A stretch of DNA of 10,958 nt from UBA2040 sp965660955 (lineage in GTDB: Bacteria; Bacteroidota; Bacteroidia; Flavobacteriales_D; Crocinitomicaceae), in the NCBI GenBank assembly GCA_965660955.1, contig CBFIBY010000092.1:1-10958 (forward strand). Reading direction: 5' to 3'. The translations under genes and the position numbers were made by a program. The first letter of the stretch is position 1; each line of letters starts with the position of its first letter. Shown one piece after another: positions 1 through 7,212 of the stretch. Below the pieces are notes generated by a model. The model saw nothing but the letters and a program-made list of their open reading frames with translations, was not told where the DNA came from and made no database searches.

Positions 1-1368
1 CAGCCTCTTTATCCGCTCATTTAATTCCTCTTGCGTGATCCGTTTTAGCTCCAATTCCGTGTCGCGATCAGAAGTCGATGCTAAGGGTTTAGAGTCGTAA
101 TAAAATTCGTTTTTGTCTTCCTCTTTGTGGACGCCGAGTAGTGTTAGTTTGGAACCTACAGGAACATCTTGGAAAGTAAAGGTGTTGTTTTCTCTTTTGC
201 TATAGCGCATGACAGAATTTAGATCATCAAAAACCAAGTATATCGTTGGGTCAAATTTCCCGTTGTATTTAATCACAACATCTTCTTTTGGTCCTTTAAA
301 ATTTTGAAAACGGTCGCAATTAATCCATCCCAAGTTAGGTGCACGGAAAGTGAGCATTTTTTTTACTTCAAGTGGTGTGATAATTACTGTGTCGAAAGTT
401 ATTTTGTTTTTGATTTCTGTCCGAGAGATTTTGTAAACCACAGAATCGACTTCATCTAATTTCCATCGTGTACGTCGAACAAATGGACCTTCTTGGTACC
501 AATTCGTTTCTCCACCAATTTGCGGCGGATTGACCTGGAGCGCAGTCAAACGATCAGGTAGGAGTTGCCAAAGAATTTCTTGATCAACAGCTCCTTGACC
601 GACAAACAAAGCAGTGCTATCGTTGATTCGTCGATCAGGAAAGAACAAGCCGATGGAAGCACTTTTATTCAAAAAGACACTATCTCCGTCTTGCATTGCG
701 CTTATATTGAGCATTCCGCGCGATTCTATAATTTGATTGTCTGTTGTCATGGTCATCAATCCTCCAGTGATGAAATGATCCTTGCTCGTAAATTCCCGAA
801 TATGAATATCAATAGGCGTGGCAAATCTTTTGGTATCAAAACTTCTTGGATCAATCGTTACTTCGATTCCCTCACGCGTTCGAAGAAAACCACCTTCTCT
901 TGGGTCTATGGTGAAAATTTGCGGTGCTTCATCGTAGTGCCTATGAAAATGATTCGAAGATTCGCGACCACCTTCTCCATAAGGATTGTAATTCAGAATA
1001 ATTTCAACGCGACGGTTCCATTTCTTCTCTTGTTCGGTTACGTTTGAATTGACTGTGTTTTTCTCTCCTTTCGAAAGCAGCGATAAACGATTCACCACTT
1101 TGAATTTTAGAAAATACTCTTCAACAGATCGCGCTCTATTAAGAGCCAATTTCTCGTTGTATTTGTCGGAAGCATCGGTATCTGTATGCCCAATTATCGC
1201 AATGTGGTTGGTGTTCTTTTCGTTTTTAATTTTCGCTATCAATTGATTCAGCATCGTCTTATCTTTATCATCCAATTCATACCCATCTTTTTCAAAATAA
1301 AGTAGCGTGTTTTGTGCGAAAGACAATAGCGACATAAAAACAAATAGCAAGGGTAGCAGAAAGCGCAT
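1..1368 (-). CDS. OmpA-family envelope protein, 3' end beyond window
   Basis: The frame is open for 456 codons from the ATG at 1368 to the window edge without a stop. Residues 1-18 form a signal peptide (MRFLLPLLFVFMSLLSFA, then Q). Residues about 20-126 are an OmpA/MotB C-terminal-type domain: a short beta strand (NTLLYFEKDG), then 'IIGHTDTDASDKYNEKLALNRARSV' in two parts, the family's peptidoglycan-binding helix, and a closing 'NRRVEIIL'. This domain is normally at the C-terminus; here it is at the N-terminus. Residues about 150-270 (IDPREGG, GIEVTIDPRSF, ESRGMLNISA) resemble the ZU5-like beta domain common in Bacteroidota surface proteins. 'NLGWINCDRF' (345-354) is another motif I associate with such proteins. 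The last visible residues (RITQEELNERIKRL) look like a C-terminal helix, so the stop is probably close beyond the edge. Likely periplasmic or outer-membrane associated, binding the cell wall. The 565-1246 plus-strand frames are antisense shadows of this gene. Exact role unknown. Confidence 0.85.
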   Translation of the reverse strand, partial: MRFLLPLLFVFMSLLSFAQNTLLYFEKDGYELDDKDKTMLNQLIAKIKNEKNTNHIAIIGHTDTDASDKYNEKLALNRARSVEEYFLKFKVVNRLSLLSKGEKNTVNSNVTEQEKKWNRRVEIILNYNPYGEGGRESSNHFHRHYDEAPQIFTIDPREGGFLRTREGIEVTIDPRSFDTKRFATPIDIHIREFTSKDHFITGGLMTMTTDNQIIESRGMLNISAMQDGDSVFLNKSASIGLFFPDRRINDSTALFVGQGAVDQEILWQLLPDRLTALQVNPPQIGGETNWYQEGPFVRRTRWKLDEVDSVVYKISRTEIKNKITFDTVIITPLEVKKMLTFRAPNLGWINCDRFQNFKGPKEDVVIKYNGKFDPTIYLVFDDLNSVMRYSKRENNTFTFQDVPVGSKLTLLGVHKEEDKNEFYYDSKPLASTSDRDTELELKRITQEELNERIKRL

Positions 1369-1640
1369 AAGTTTCAGTTTTAAAGTTTTAACGTAAAAGT
1401 TCCGTACTTATATATGTCTGAAAGGGAAAAAGGTAACAGATTTAACAAAGATTAAATGTAGCTCGGAATCTTATAACGAAAGAAGCTGCTCAGTTATTAA
1501 GTTAAAATGAACCAAATCCATATGATTTTTTTCAGGTAGAATAGCTGTAGTACGATTTTAGTCTGGCAAGTTTTTCAACCTATTAATATCAATTTAATTT
1601 TCACTCCTTCTAATTTAAAACTAAGTTAAATAGATCATAA

Positions 1641-1661
1641 TAAACTCATATTTTGAGTTTA
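1641..1661. repeat. Perfect 8-bp inverted repeat, possible operator
   Basis: TAAACTCA (1641-1648) and TGAGTTTA (1654-1661) are exact reverse complements separated by five bases. The centre lies about 38 bp before the -7-like element of the downstream gene, so the repeat would lie just upstream of or over the -33 region. That placement suits a dimeric regulator; a phosphate- or metal-responsive one is a guess. There is no T-run after it, so it is not a typical terminator. Confidence 0.4.
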
Positions 1662-1684
1662 ATTTCCTTTCATCATAATGTCTT

Positions 1685-1692
1685 CAATTTTG
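1685..1692 (+). promoter_or_regulatory. Putative Bacteroidota -7 element for the PhoX-like gene
   Basis: CAATTTTG matches the Bacteroidota sigma-ABfr -7 consensus TAnnTTTG at all but the first base and is followed by C, as is common. Transcription would start about five to eight bases further on, leaving a leader of roughly 20 nt before the ATG at 1720. It lies downstream of the alternative ATG at 1678, which argues against that start. No clear TTTG -33 box is seen at the expected distance. Confidence 0.35.
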
Positions 1693-1719
1693 CAGTGTAA
1701 ACTTAGAAAAACACACATT

Positions 1720-4700
1720 ATGAAAAAAAGGTACAAAAATTTTCTAACTCTTATATCAGCTGTGACTCTTGCTGGTTCTGCTTCTGCCCAAATTGGGTTT
1801 GATCCAGAGATTCAATTTGAACTGATTCCTGATGAGGTCATCGTTCCAGCTTCTCCTATACAAAAACAAGTGATTTTTATTGGAGGACATGATACAGTTC
1901 AAACGACGGCAACGTATGGAAATCCTGCTGGGGCATATCCAGCAAAACAATGGCACGATTTCATTGGTTTCACTCCGGATGATACACCAGGTTCTCCTGA
2001 TTTAGGATGGATTTCAATCAATCATGAGATGATATCTAGTGATGCTAATATTGGTGACGGTGGTGGAATGACCGTTTTCAAAATTCGTCGCGAAAACGAT
2101 ACTATAGTAGTAGTTCCGCAAACTTTAGCAGATGGACGAACTGGAAAGTATTTCAACGTAGACTTTGCTAATACGGTTGGTGAAACTGGTATGAACTGTG
2201 GAGGAATCGTTTCCGAAGCTGATGGAAGAATTTGGACGGCTGAAGAGTGGTTCAGATCTAGTAATGCTAGCATTTACGCAGATGGGGCGGGAGTGTTGGA
2301 TACATTGGATTTTTCAATCAACGGTTCAGGAATTCCAATGGCGGATGGTCAAACTATTCAGAAATATGAAAACTTCAATTGGATGGTTGAAATTGATCCA
2401 AAAGAGGCCGTTGCGATTCGCAAGCAATACAACTGGGGACGTCAGCCTTTTGAAGGAGGTGTGGTGATGCCAGATAACCAAACGGTTTATTTAGGTGCAG
2501 ACAATACACCAGGTATACTGTCAAAATTCGTAACAGACACGCCAGGTGATTTTACCTCAGGTAAGCTTTATGCCTATAGAGAAGACGATCAGCATTTAAG
2601 ACTTTCTCATCAGGCCTCATTAGAAGGAGCCTACTCTGAAATTTCTGCGTATGACGATGTGAACAACAGAATTTATTCAACCTATAGTGCGCAAGAAGGA
2701 ATTTTGGTAAGTGAATTTACAAATCCTTCTACTTTGGATAGTGTAGCTTTTGTCGATTTGAGTGCTTACGGACAACCAACTTCGGTTGCATGTTATAATG
2801 GAATTGTTGCGGTTTCATGCGCAAACAGCAATACACAATTGAATGGAACGGTGGTGTTTTTGGATGCCACTTATGCTATTACAAATACGATAACTGCTGG
2901 TGCATTGCCAGATATGATCATATTCACTCCTGATGGAAACAAAGTTTTGGTTGCGAACGAAGGAGAACCAAGTGATGATTATACAATTGACCCGGATGGT
3001 TCAGTTACTGTTATTGACATCTCAGCTGGTGTTGCATCTGCAACAGCACAAAACGCTGTCTTCACTCCATTCAATGGAATGACTTTGCCAAACGTTAGAA
3101 TCTTTGGAAACGGAACGACTAATGTAGCAGCTGATTTAGAACCTGAATATATAGCTATTAATGGAGCTTCCACTAAAGCTTATGTGGGGTGTCAAGAAAA
3201 CAATGCAATCGCAATCGTTGATATTGCTACTGCAACTGTTGATACAATCATCGGGCTTGGGTACAAAGATTATGGTGCAGCGGGGAATGAAATCGACGCT
3301 TCGGATAACGACAATGCAATCGCGAATGTTCAAGCATGGCCAAATGTTTATGGAATGTATCAACCAGATGCCATGGTTATCACAAACATTGGTGGCACAG
3401 AATATTTATTGACTGCAAATGAAGGGGACGCACGCGATTATACGGGATACTCTGAAGAAGAAAGAGTGGAAGATGTAACATTAGATCCGACAGCATTCCC
3501 AAATGCGGCGACTATTCAAGCACTTGATCAGTTAGGAAGATTGAAAATTACAACTTCTCAGGGGGATACGGATGGAGATGGTGATTATGATGTTCTGTAT
3601 TCTTATGGAGCGCGTTCATTTTCAATTTGGGATTTATCTGGAAACTTGGTTTGGGATAGTGGAAATGATTTTGCTAAAATCGTTGCAGAACGTTACCCAG
3701 ATAACTATGCAGATAACAGAGATGATGACAAAGGTTCAGAACCAGAATCTATTACAGTAGGAGTTGTTGGAGGTAAAACTTTTGCATACATCGGATTGGA
3801 AAGAGCGACGGGAGTTATGGTGTACGACATCACAAATCCAATGGCACCAGTTTTCGAAAACTACTACAACAAAAACGAAGTGGATTTAAGTCCTGAAGGA
3901 TTGGTATTCGTTGAAGCGGCAAATAGCCCGACTGGCAAGCCTTACTTGCTTTCAACAAATGAAGCATTCGGATCATACGGCGGTTCAATTTCTGCCTACA
4001 ATGTGAATGGATTTGATGGTGACAAATGGATCGAGATTGACAATGGACGCATGGAGAAAATGCTTACTTATCAAGAAGAAGCGATCAATGCTGGAGCAAC
4101 TATGTTTAACCGTCTAGAGTGGGTGGCATACAACCAAGCGGATGGAAACATTTACATCACAGAAACGGGAAGAGATAATCCAGCTTCAAGATGGAATGAC
4201 GAAATGTACCGTGGTGGGGTTTACGCAAGTCATCATAATACAAGAGCAACTGCTCAAGGAACAACTGTTGAAGATCCATCTTATGTAGATTACTATGGGC
4301 GTATCATAAAATTGGATGTTACAACAGATGACGTTTCAGTTACGTTGGAAGCTGGACCAGAATTCCACAACACACCTGACGTATCTATTTCTCAATACCC
4401 TGAAACACACCTTTCGAATCCTGATGGATTGACATTTATGACAGTTGGGACAGAAACGTATATGGTGATCTGTGAAGATTTGAATGGAACTTCTCACGGA
4501 AGAATGCCAGCGGGTATTTCAAATCGTTCTTGTGAGATGTTCATTTTAGACATGAGTATCGCTAATCCAACGTTGGATGATTTGGTGAGAATTGCTCAAA
4601 CACCAGTTGGAGCGGAGATTACCGGAGTGCGGGCAACGGCTGATGGTAAGACATTGTTCTTCAACTCTCAACATCCAAGCTCAAGTAACCCATTCCCTTA

Positions 4701-4983
4701 CAACAACTCTTTGACTATTGCTTTGACAGGTTGGGATCAAATTGTGAGTACGGCAAGTGTTGATGAATTGGCAAATGAGAACAACGGATTTAGCGTTTAT
4801 CCGAATCCAACTTCAAGAATTGTTTATTTCAATAAAGCTATGGATGTAGCTCTTTACGACATGAACGGTAAACTTGTTCGAGTGGAAAGAAATACAAAAC
4901 AAATGGATATTATGGATTTGAATCCTGGCGCATACTTCATCAAAAATGATGCTGGCCAAACAAAAAAACTGATTATCCAATAA
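1720..4983 (+). CDS. T9SS-exported PhoX-like phosphatase with inserted choice-of-anchor I domain
   Basis: Predicted 1087-residue secreted protein. I start it at 1720 because MKKRYKNFLTLISAVTLAGS... is a good signal peptide (cleavage after ASA, residue 23); an in-frame ATG at 1678 would bury it behind 14 residues. Residues about 40-290 carry PhoX (DUF839) landmarks: INHEM (100-104), NCGG and WTAEEW (159-162, 172-177; the Cys and Glu correspond to metal ligands of PhoX), WMVEIDP, GRQPFEGG (240-247), YLGADN and KLYAYRED. Residues about 303-762 are a full choice-of-anchor I domain: LPDMIIFTPDG, NEGEPSDDYT, EPEYIAI, ENNAIAIVDI, ANEGDARDY, DTDGDGDYD, YGARSFSIWD, DDDKGSEPE, GLERATGVMVYD. PhoX features then resume: FNRLEWVAYN (796-805), SNPDGLTF, CEDLNGTSHGR. 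Residues about 1024-1087 are a T9SS type A sorting domain (VYPNPT ... KKLIIQ). Likely a calcium/iron-dependent phosphomonoesterase or diesterase outside the cell; activity is inferred from family resemblance. Confidence 0.85.
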   Translation: MKKRYKNFLTLISAVTLAGSASAQIGFDPEIQFELIPDEVIVPASPIQKQVIFIGGHDTVQTTATYGNPAGAYPAKQWHDFIGFTPDDTPGSPDLGWISINHEMISSDANIGDGGGMTVFKIRRENDTIVVVPQTLADGRTGKYFNVDFANTVGETGMNCGGIVSEADGRIWTAEEWFRSSNASIYADGAGVLDTLDFSINGSGIPMADGQTIQKYENFNWMVEIDPKEAVAIRKQYNWGRQPFEGGVVMPDNQTVYLGADNTPGILSKFVTDTPGDFTSGKLYAYREDDQHLRLSHQASLEGAYSEISAYDDVNNRIYSTYSAQEGILVSEFTNPSTLDSVAFVDLSAYGQPTSVACYNGIVAVSCANSNTQLNGTVVFLDATYAITNTITAGALPDMIIFTPDGNKVLVANEGEPSDDYTIDPDGSVTVIDISAGVASATAQNAVFTPFNGMTLPNVRIFGNGTTNVAADLEPEYIAINGASTKAYVGCQENNAIAIVDIATATVDTIIGLGYKDYGAAGNEIDASDNDNAIANVQAWPNVYGMYQPDAMVITNIGGTEYLLTANEGDARDYTGYSEEERVEDVTLDPTAFPNAATIQALDQLGRLKITTSQGDTDGDGDYDVLYSYGARSFSIWDLSGNLVWDSGNDFAKIVAERYPDNYADNRDDDKGSEPESITVGVVGGKTFAYIGLERATGVMVYDITNPMAPVFENYYNKNEVDLSPEGLVFVEAANSPTGKPYLLSTNEAFGSYGGSISAYNVNGFDGDKWIEIDNGRMEKMLTYQEEAINAGATMFNRLEWVAYNQADGNIYITETGRDNPASRWNDEMYRGGVYASHHNTRATAQGTTVEDPSYVDYYGRIIKLDVTTDDVSVTLEAGPEFHNTPDVSISQYPETHLSNPDGLTFMTVGTETYMVICEDLNGTSHGRMPAGISNRSCEMFILDMSIANPTLDDLVRIAQTPVGAEITGVRATADGKTLFFNSQHPSSSNPFPYNNSLTIALTGWDQIVSTASVDELANENNGFSVYPNPTSRIVYFNKAMDVALYDMNGKLVRVERNTKQMDIMDLNPGAYFIKNDAGQTKKLIIQ

Positions 4984-4997
4984 CACTACCTAAGCTG

Positions 4998-5040
4998 CAA
5001 AAAAACTCCCCTGTTGACTGATTGTCGGCAGGGGACTTTT
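4998..5040 (+). terminator. Rho-independent terminator, probably bidirectional
   Basis: An 11-bp stem, 5008-5018 paired with 5024-5034 (CCCCTGTTGAC / GTCGGCAGGGG with two G-U pairs), has a 5-base loop TGATT. It begins 24 bp after the phosphatase stop. It is preceded by seven A and followed by ACTTTT, so it could work both ways. It separates transcription of the phosphatase from the peroxidase gene downstream. Confidence 0.85.
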
Positions 5041-5049
5041 AGGTAAAAG

Positions 5050-5057
5050 AACCTTTG
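5050..5057 (+). promoter_or_regulatory. Weak -7-like element before the peroxidase gene
   Basis: AACCTTTG differs from TAnnTTTG only at the first base and ends five bases before the ATG at 5063. Together with the terminator just upstream it suggests that the peroxidase has its own promoter and a very short or absent leader. No matching -33 box was found. Confidence 0.25.
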
Positions 5058-5062
5058 TAATT

Positions 5063-6943
5063 ATGAGAAATATAGGAATAATTTTGGCGGCACTTGCCTA
5101 CGCTTTTTACATTTTATCATCATCTCAAATTGTTGGAGCCATCCAAATGTTGCCATGTGAAGAAACTAAAGTTTGGCTTAAGAATGAAAAGAGCACCTTG
5201 ATAAAGGAACTTCAGAAATTAATGGCTCTTTGTGAAGAAGAGAAACCTAATGAAACAATTCAGGATCAGTTCATTCAATCGAAAGGAGCATTTAAAAAGA
5301 TAGAGTTTCTTCTCTATTACCTCGACCCTCAACTTTTTAATACATCAATAAATGGAGCTCCATTGCCAAAATTGGAACCTAAAGTTCCGGATGTTACCGT
5401 TCTCAAACCAAAAGGATTTCAGAGAATTGAAGAACTTGTGTATGAAGATAAATTGGATTTTACATCTATTAAAAGGCAAGTAAAACAACTCATCCATGAA
5501 ATTGAAGGAATAAATAGAGATCAAATTCAAAGTCAATTAACCGATGCTGTTGTTTTTGAAGCGATACGAATGGGAATATTAAGAATTGGTTCACTAGGTG
5601 TGACTGGCTTTGATTCACCGGTCAACGCAGATAAATCGTTATATGAAGCGAATTTGAGCTTGGAAGGGATGAAAATCGCTATGCGTCCCTATGTCATTTA
5701 TTTATCCGAAACCGAATGGAACGTTACCCTCAAACTTATACAGAAAGGTCAGAAGGAATTGAATTCAGGCAAATTTGAGACGTTTGATAGATCGGCATTT
5801 CATAGAAATGTAATTCGACCACTTTGGAATAAAACACTGGTTTTACAAAAATCCCTAAAGTTGGAGTTGCCTCATCAGAGAACGAGACAGCCTTGGGCAG
5901 TTAACTATGAAAGTGAAGCTATTTTTTCAGATGATTTTCTAATCCCTGCGTACTATTCTGAATATTCAGAAACAGCGAAAGATGAAATTAGAAAGAAGCT
6001 CGGTGAACAATTATTTTACGATCCCATATTATCTATAAACAATAAGATGTCATGTGCAACTTGCCATCAGCCAGAAAAAGGATTTGCTGATGGCTTAAAA
6101 ACAGCTCGCTCCATCGTTGAAGGTGAATTTGGAAAACGAAACACACCAACAATTATCAATAGCCTGTATGCTGAAAAGTTCTTTCACGATTTACGGGTTG
6201 ATCGATTGGCGGCTCAAATGGATCATGTGGTATATAATCCGGATGAGTTTAATACGAATTATAGTAAAATACTCGACAAACTAAATAAATCAGCGTCTTA
6301 TCAAAAATGTTTCAAAGAAGCATATGGTACCGAAGGAATATCTAAGAATACTGTTACGAATGCAATCACTACCTACGTTGCTTCTTTGCGTTCGTTCAAT
6401 TCCGATTTTGATAAATACATGCGCGGAGAAATAAATGAAATTGATAAACGAGTTATAAAAGGATACAATCTTTTTGCTGGAAAAGCTGCTTGTGCGACTT
6501 GTCATTTTGCTCCGACTTTTGCTGGATTAGTTCCACCAAATTTCATGGAAAGCGAATCTGAGGTTTTGGGCGTTCCGACTAATTTTCAGAAGCCTTATCT
6601 GCTGGATGAAGATGAAGGTCGATACATGAACCGTATCCTGAAAGAACAAGTCGACTTTTATAAATATTCCTTCAAAACACCAACGTTGCGCAATGTTGCT
6701 CTGACGGCTCCTTACATGCATAACGGTGCTTTCTCGACACTGGAAGAGGTGATGGATTTTTACAATCAAGGTGGAGGCATAGGTATAGGATTATCGGTTC
6801 CACATCAGACCTTGCCTAGTGATCCTTTGAACTTGAGCAAACGCGAAATAGCCGATATTATCGTTTTTATGAAGTCCTTGACTGATACTGAAAGTTTTAA
6901 TAATAAACCGGTCCAGTTGCCAAAGAATTTTGGAAGCAATTAA
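5063..6943 (+). CDS. Di-heme cytochrome c peroxidase with N-terminal imelysin/EfeO-like domain
   Basis: A 626-residue protein, roughly twice the usual length of bacterial di-heme peroxidases. Residues 1-26 are a signal peptide or membrane anchor (MRNIGIILAALAYAFYILSS). Residues about 40-270 are helical and resemble imelysin/EfeO: FKKIEFLLYYLDP (77-89), INGAPLP (96-102), and GFQRIEELVYED (118-129), where EfeO has GFHRIE; the metal-binding His is Gln here. Residues about 305-610 are the CcpA/MauG-type peroxidase: GEQLFYDPILS, CATCH (331-335), GFADG, RNTPTIINSLYAEKFFHDLR, a second CATCH (477-481), TPTLRNVALTAPYMHNGAF (539-557, whose Met may be a heme ligand), and a final helix EIADIIVFMKSL. The typical WDGR motif reads HDLR. 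Likely periplasmic, two c-type hemes, reducing hydrogen peroxide or oxidising an unknown substrate. The C-terminal half is certain; the imelysin assignment is by motif only. Confidence 0.9.
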   Translation: MRNIGIILAALAYAFYILSSSQIVGAIQMLPCEETKVWLKNEKSTLIKELQKLMALCEEEKPNETIQDQFIQSKGAFKKIEFLLYYLDPQLFNTSINGAPLPKLEPKVPDVTVLKPKGFQRIEELVYEDKLDFTSIKRQVKQLIHEIEGINRDQIQSQLTDAVVFEAIRMGILRIGSLGVTGFDSPVNADKSLYEANLSLEGMKIAMRPYVIYLSETEWNVTLKLIQKGQKELNSGKFETFDRSAFHRNVIRPLWNKTLVLQKSLKLELPHQRTRQPWAVNYESEAIFSDDFLIPAYYSEYSETAKDEIRKKLGEQLFYDPILSINNKMSCATCHQPEKGFADGLKTARSIVEGEFGKRNTPTIINSLYAEKFFHDLRVDRLAAQMDHVVYNPDEFNTNYSKILDKLNKSASYQKCFKEAYGTEGISKNTVTNAITTYVASLRSFNSDFDKYMRGEINEIDKRVIKGYNLFAGKAACATCHFAPTFAGLVPPNFMESESEVLGVPTNFQKPYLLDEDEGRYMNRILKEQVDFYKYSFKTPTLRNVALTAPYMHNGAFSTLEEVMDFYNQGGGIGIGLSVPHQTLPSDPLNLSKREIADIIVFMKSLTDTESFNNKPVQLPKNFGSN

Positions 6944-6946
6944 CTC

Positions 6947-7146
6947 TATGGGTGTGCTGCTTTCGGATTGGATGTGATTAAATCGGATGCGGATTACAAT
7001 GTTGTTCTTTCTGCAAAAAAAACAAAAGCGGAAAAGTCGTAGGAAATACCTTTATCGCTAGTAAAAAGTGTAAAGTTTATTTGGCAAGATTGATTTCAAC
7101 TGGAAAAGGAAATGGGAAAGAATTTTGTCTTTCATTTTCTGCCTAA
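6947..7146 (+). pseudogene. Possible gene remnant with a frame break in an A8 run
   Basis: Directly after the peroxidase stop, the same frame reads YGCAAFGLDVIKSDADYNVV... down to a stop at 7040-7042. A -1 shift within the A8 run at 7015-7022 instead gives KSGKVVGNTFIASKKCKVYL... ending at TAA 7144-7146, about 67 residues in all. Composition looks coding on both sides of the run, and adding one A would join the two parts. There is no ATG start, so this is more likely the 3' remnant of a lost gene than a working one. I do not recognise the family. The remaining 6944-7188 gap holds only the terminator below. Confidence 0.35.
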
Positions 7147-7152
7147 ACTTAC

Positions 7153-7186
7153 AAATCCTAGGGAAAAATCCTTTCTAGGATTTTTT
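7153..7186 (+). terminator. Rho-independent terminator before the dihydrouridine synthase gene
   Basis: AAATCCTAG (7153-7161) pairs with CTAGGATTT (7175-7183) over nine bp; the 13-base loop may itself pair through GGA and TCC. A run of six T (7181-7186) overlaps and follows the 3' arm. It would end transcription coming from the peroxidase or the remnant. Confidence 0.75.
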
Positions 7187-7199
7187 CGTTGAATCTAGC

Positions 7200-7207
7200 T
7201 ACTTTTG
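7200..7207 (+). promoter_or_regulatory. -7 element TACTTTTG immediately before the dihydrouridine synthase gene
   Basis: TACTTTTG fits TAnnTTTG exactly, is followed by C, and ends five bases before the ATG at 7213. The start site would then fall at or next to the ATG, giving a leaderless or nearly leaderless mRNA. It also excludes the TTG at 7189 as the start. The -33 position would overlap the terminator hairpin, and no clear TTTG is seen there. Confidence 0.5.
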
Positions 7208-7212
7208 CCGCA

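Larger units (their letters stand above)
1369..1719. promoter_or_regulatory. Divergent intergenic region between the OmpA-like and PhoX-like genes
   Basis: This A+T-rich stretch of 351 bp has no credible gene on either strand. It must carry promoters for both divergent genes. On the plus side it holds a perfect inverted repeat (1641-1661) and a -7-like element (1685-1692), given separately. The octamer ATCATAAT occurs twice, at 1634-1641 and 1672-1679, flanking the inverted repeat. For the minus-strand gene I could not pick out a convincing -33/-7 pair. Confidence 0.6.

Noticed and set aside
565..1246. Two plus-strand open frames of 160 and 65 codons
   Set aside because: They lie antisense to the OmpA-like gene, whose minus-strand product has a signal peptide and clear family motifs; the plus-strand translations show no recognisable features.
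1678..1719. Upstream ATG giving a 14-residue longer phosphatase
   Set aside because: It would place non-hydrophobic residues before a perfect signal peptide, and the -7-like element at 1685-1692 lies downstream of it.
1720..6943. Phosphatase and peroxidase as one operon
   Set aside because: A strong 11-bp terminator hairpin lies in the 79-bp gap between them and a promoter-like element precedes the peroxidase, so I did not call an operon; a functional link remains possible.
7189..7212. TTG start for the dihydrouridine synthase
   Set aside because: It sits upstream of the TAnnTTTG promoter element and adds residues with no counterpart in the family; ATG 7213 fits the family N-terminus.
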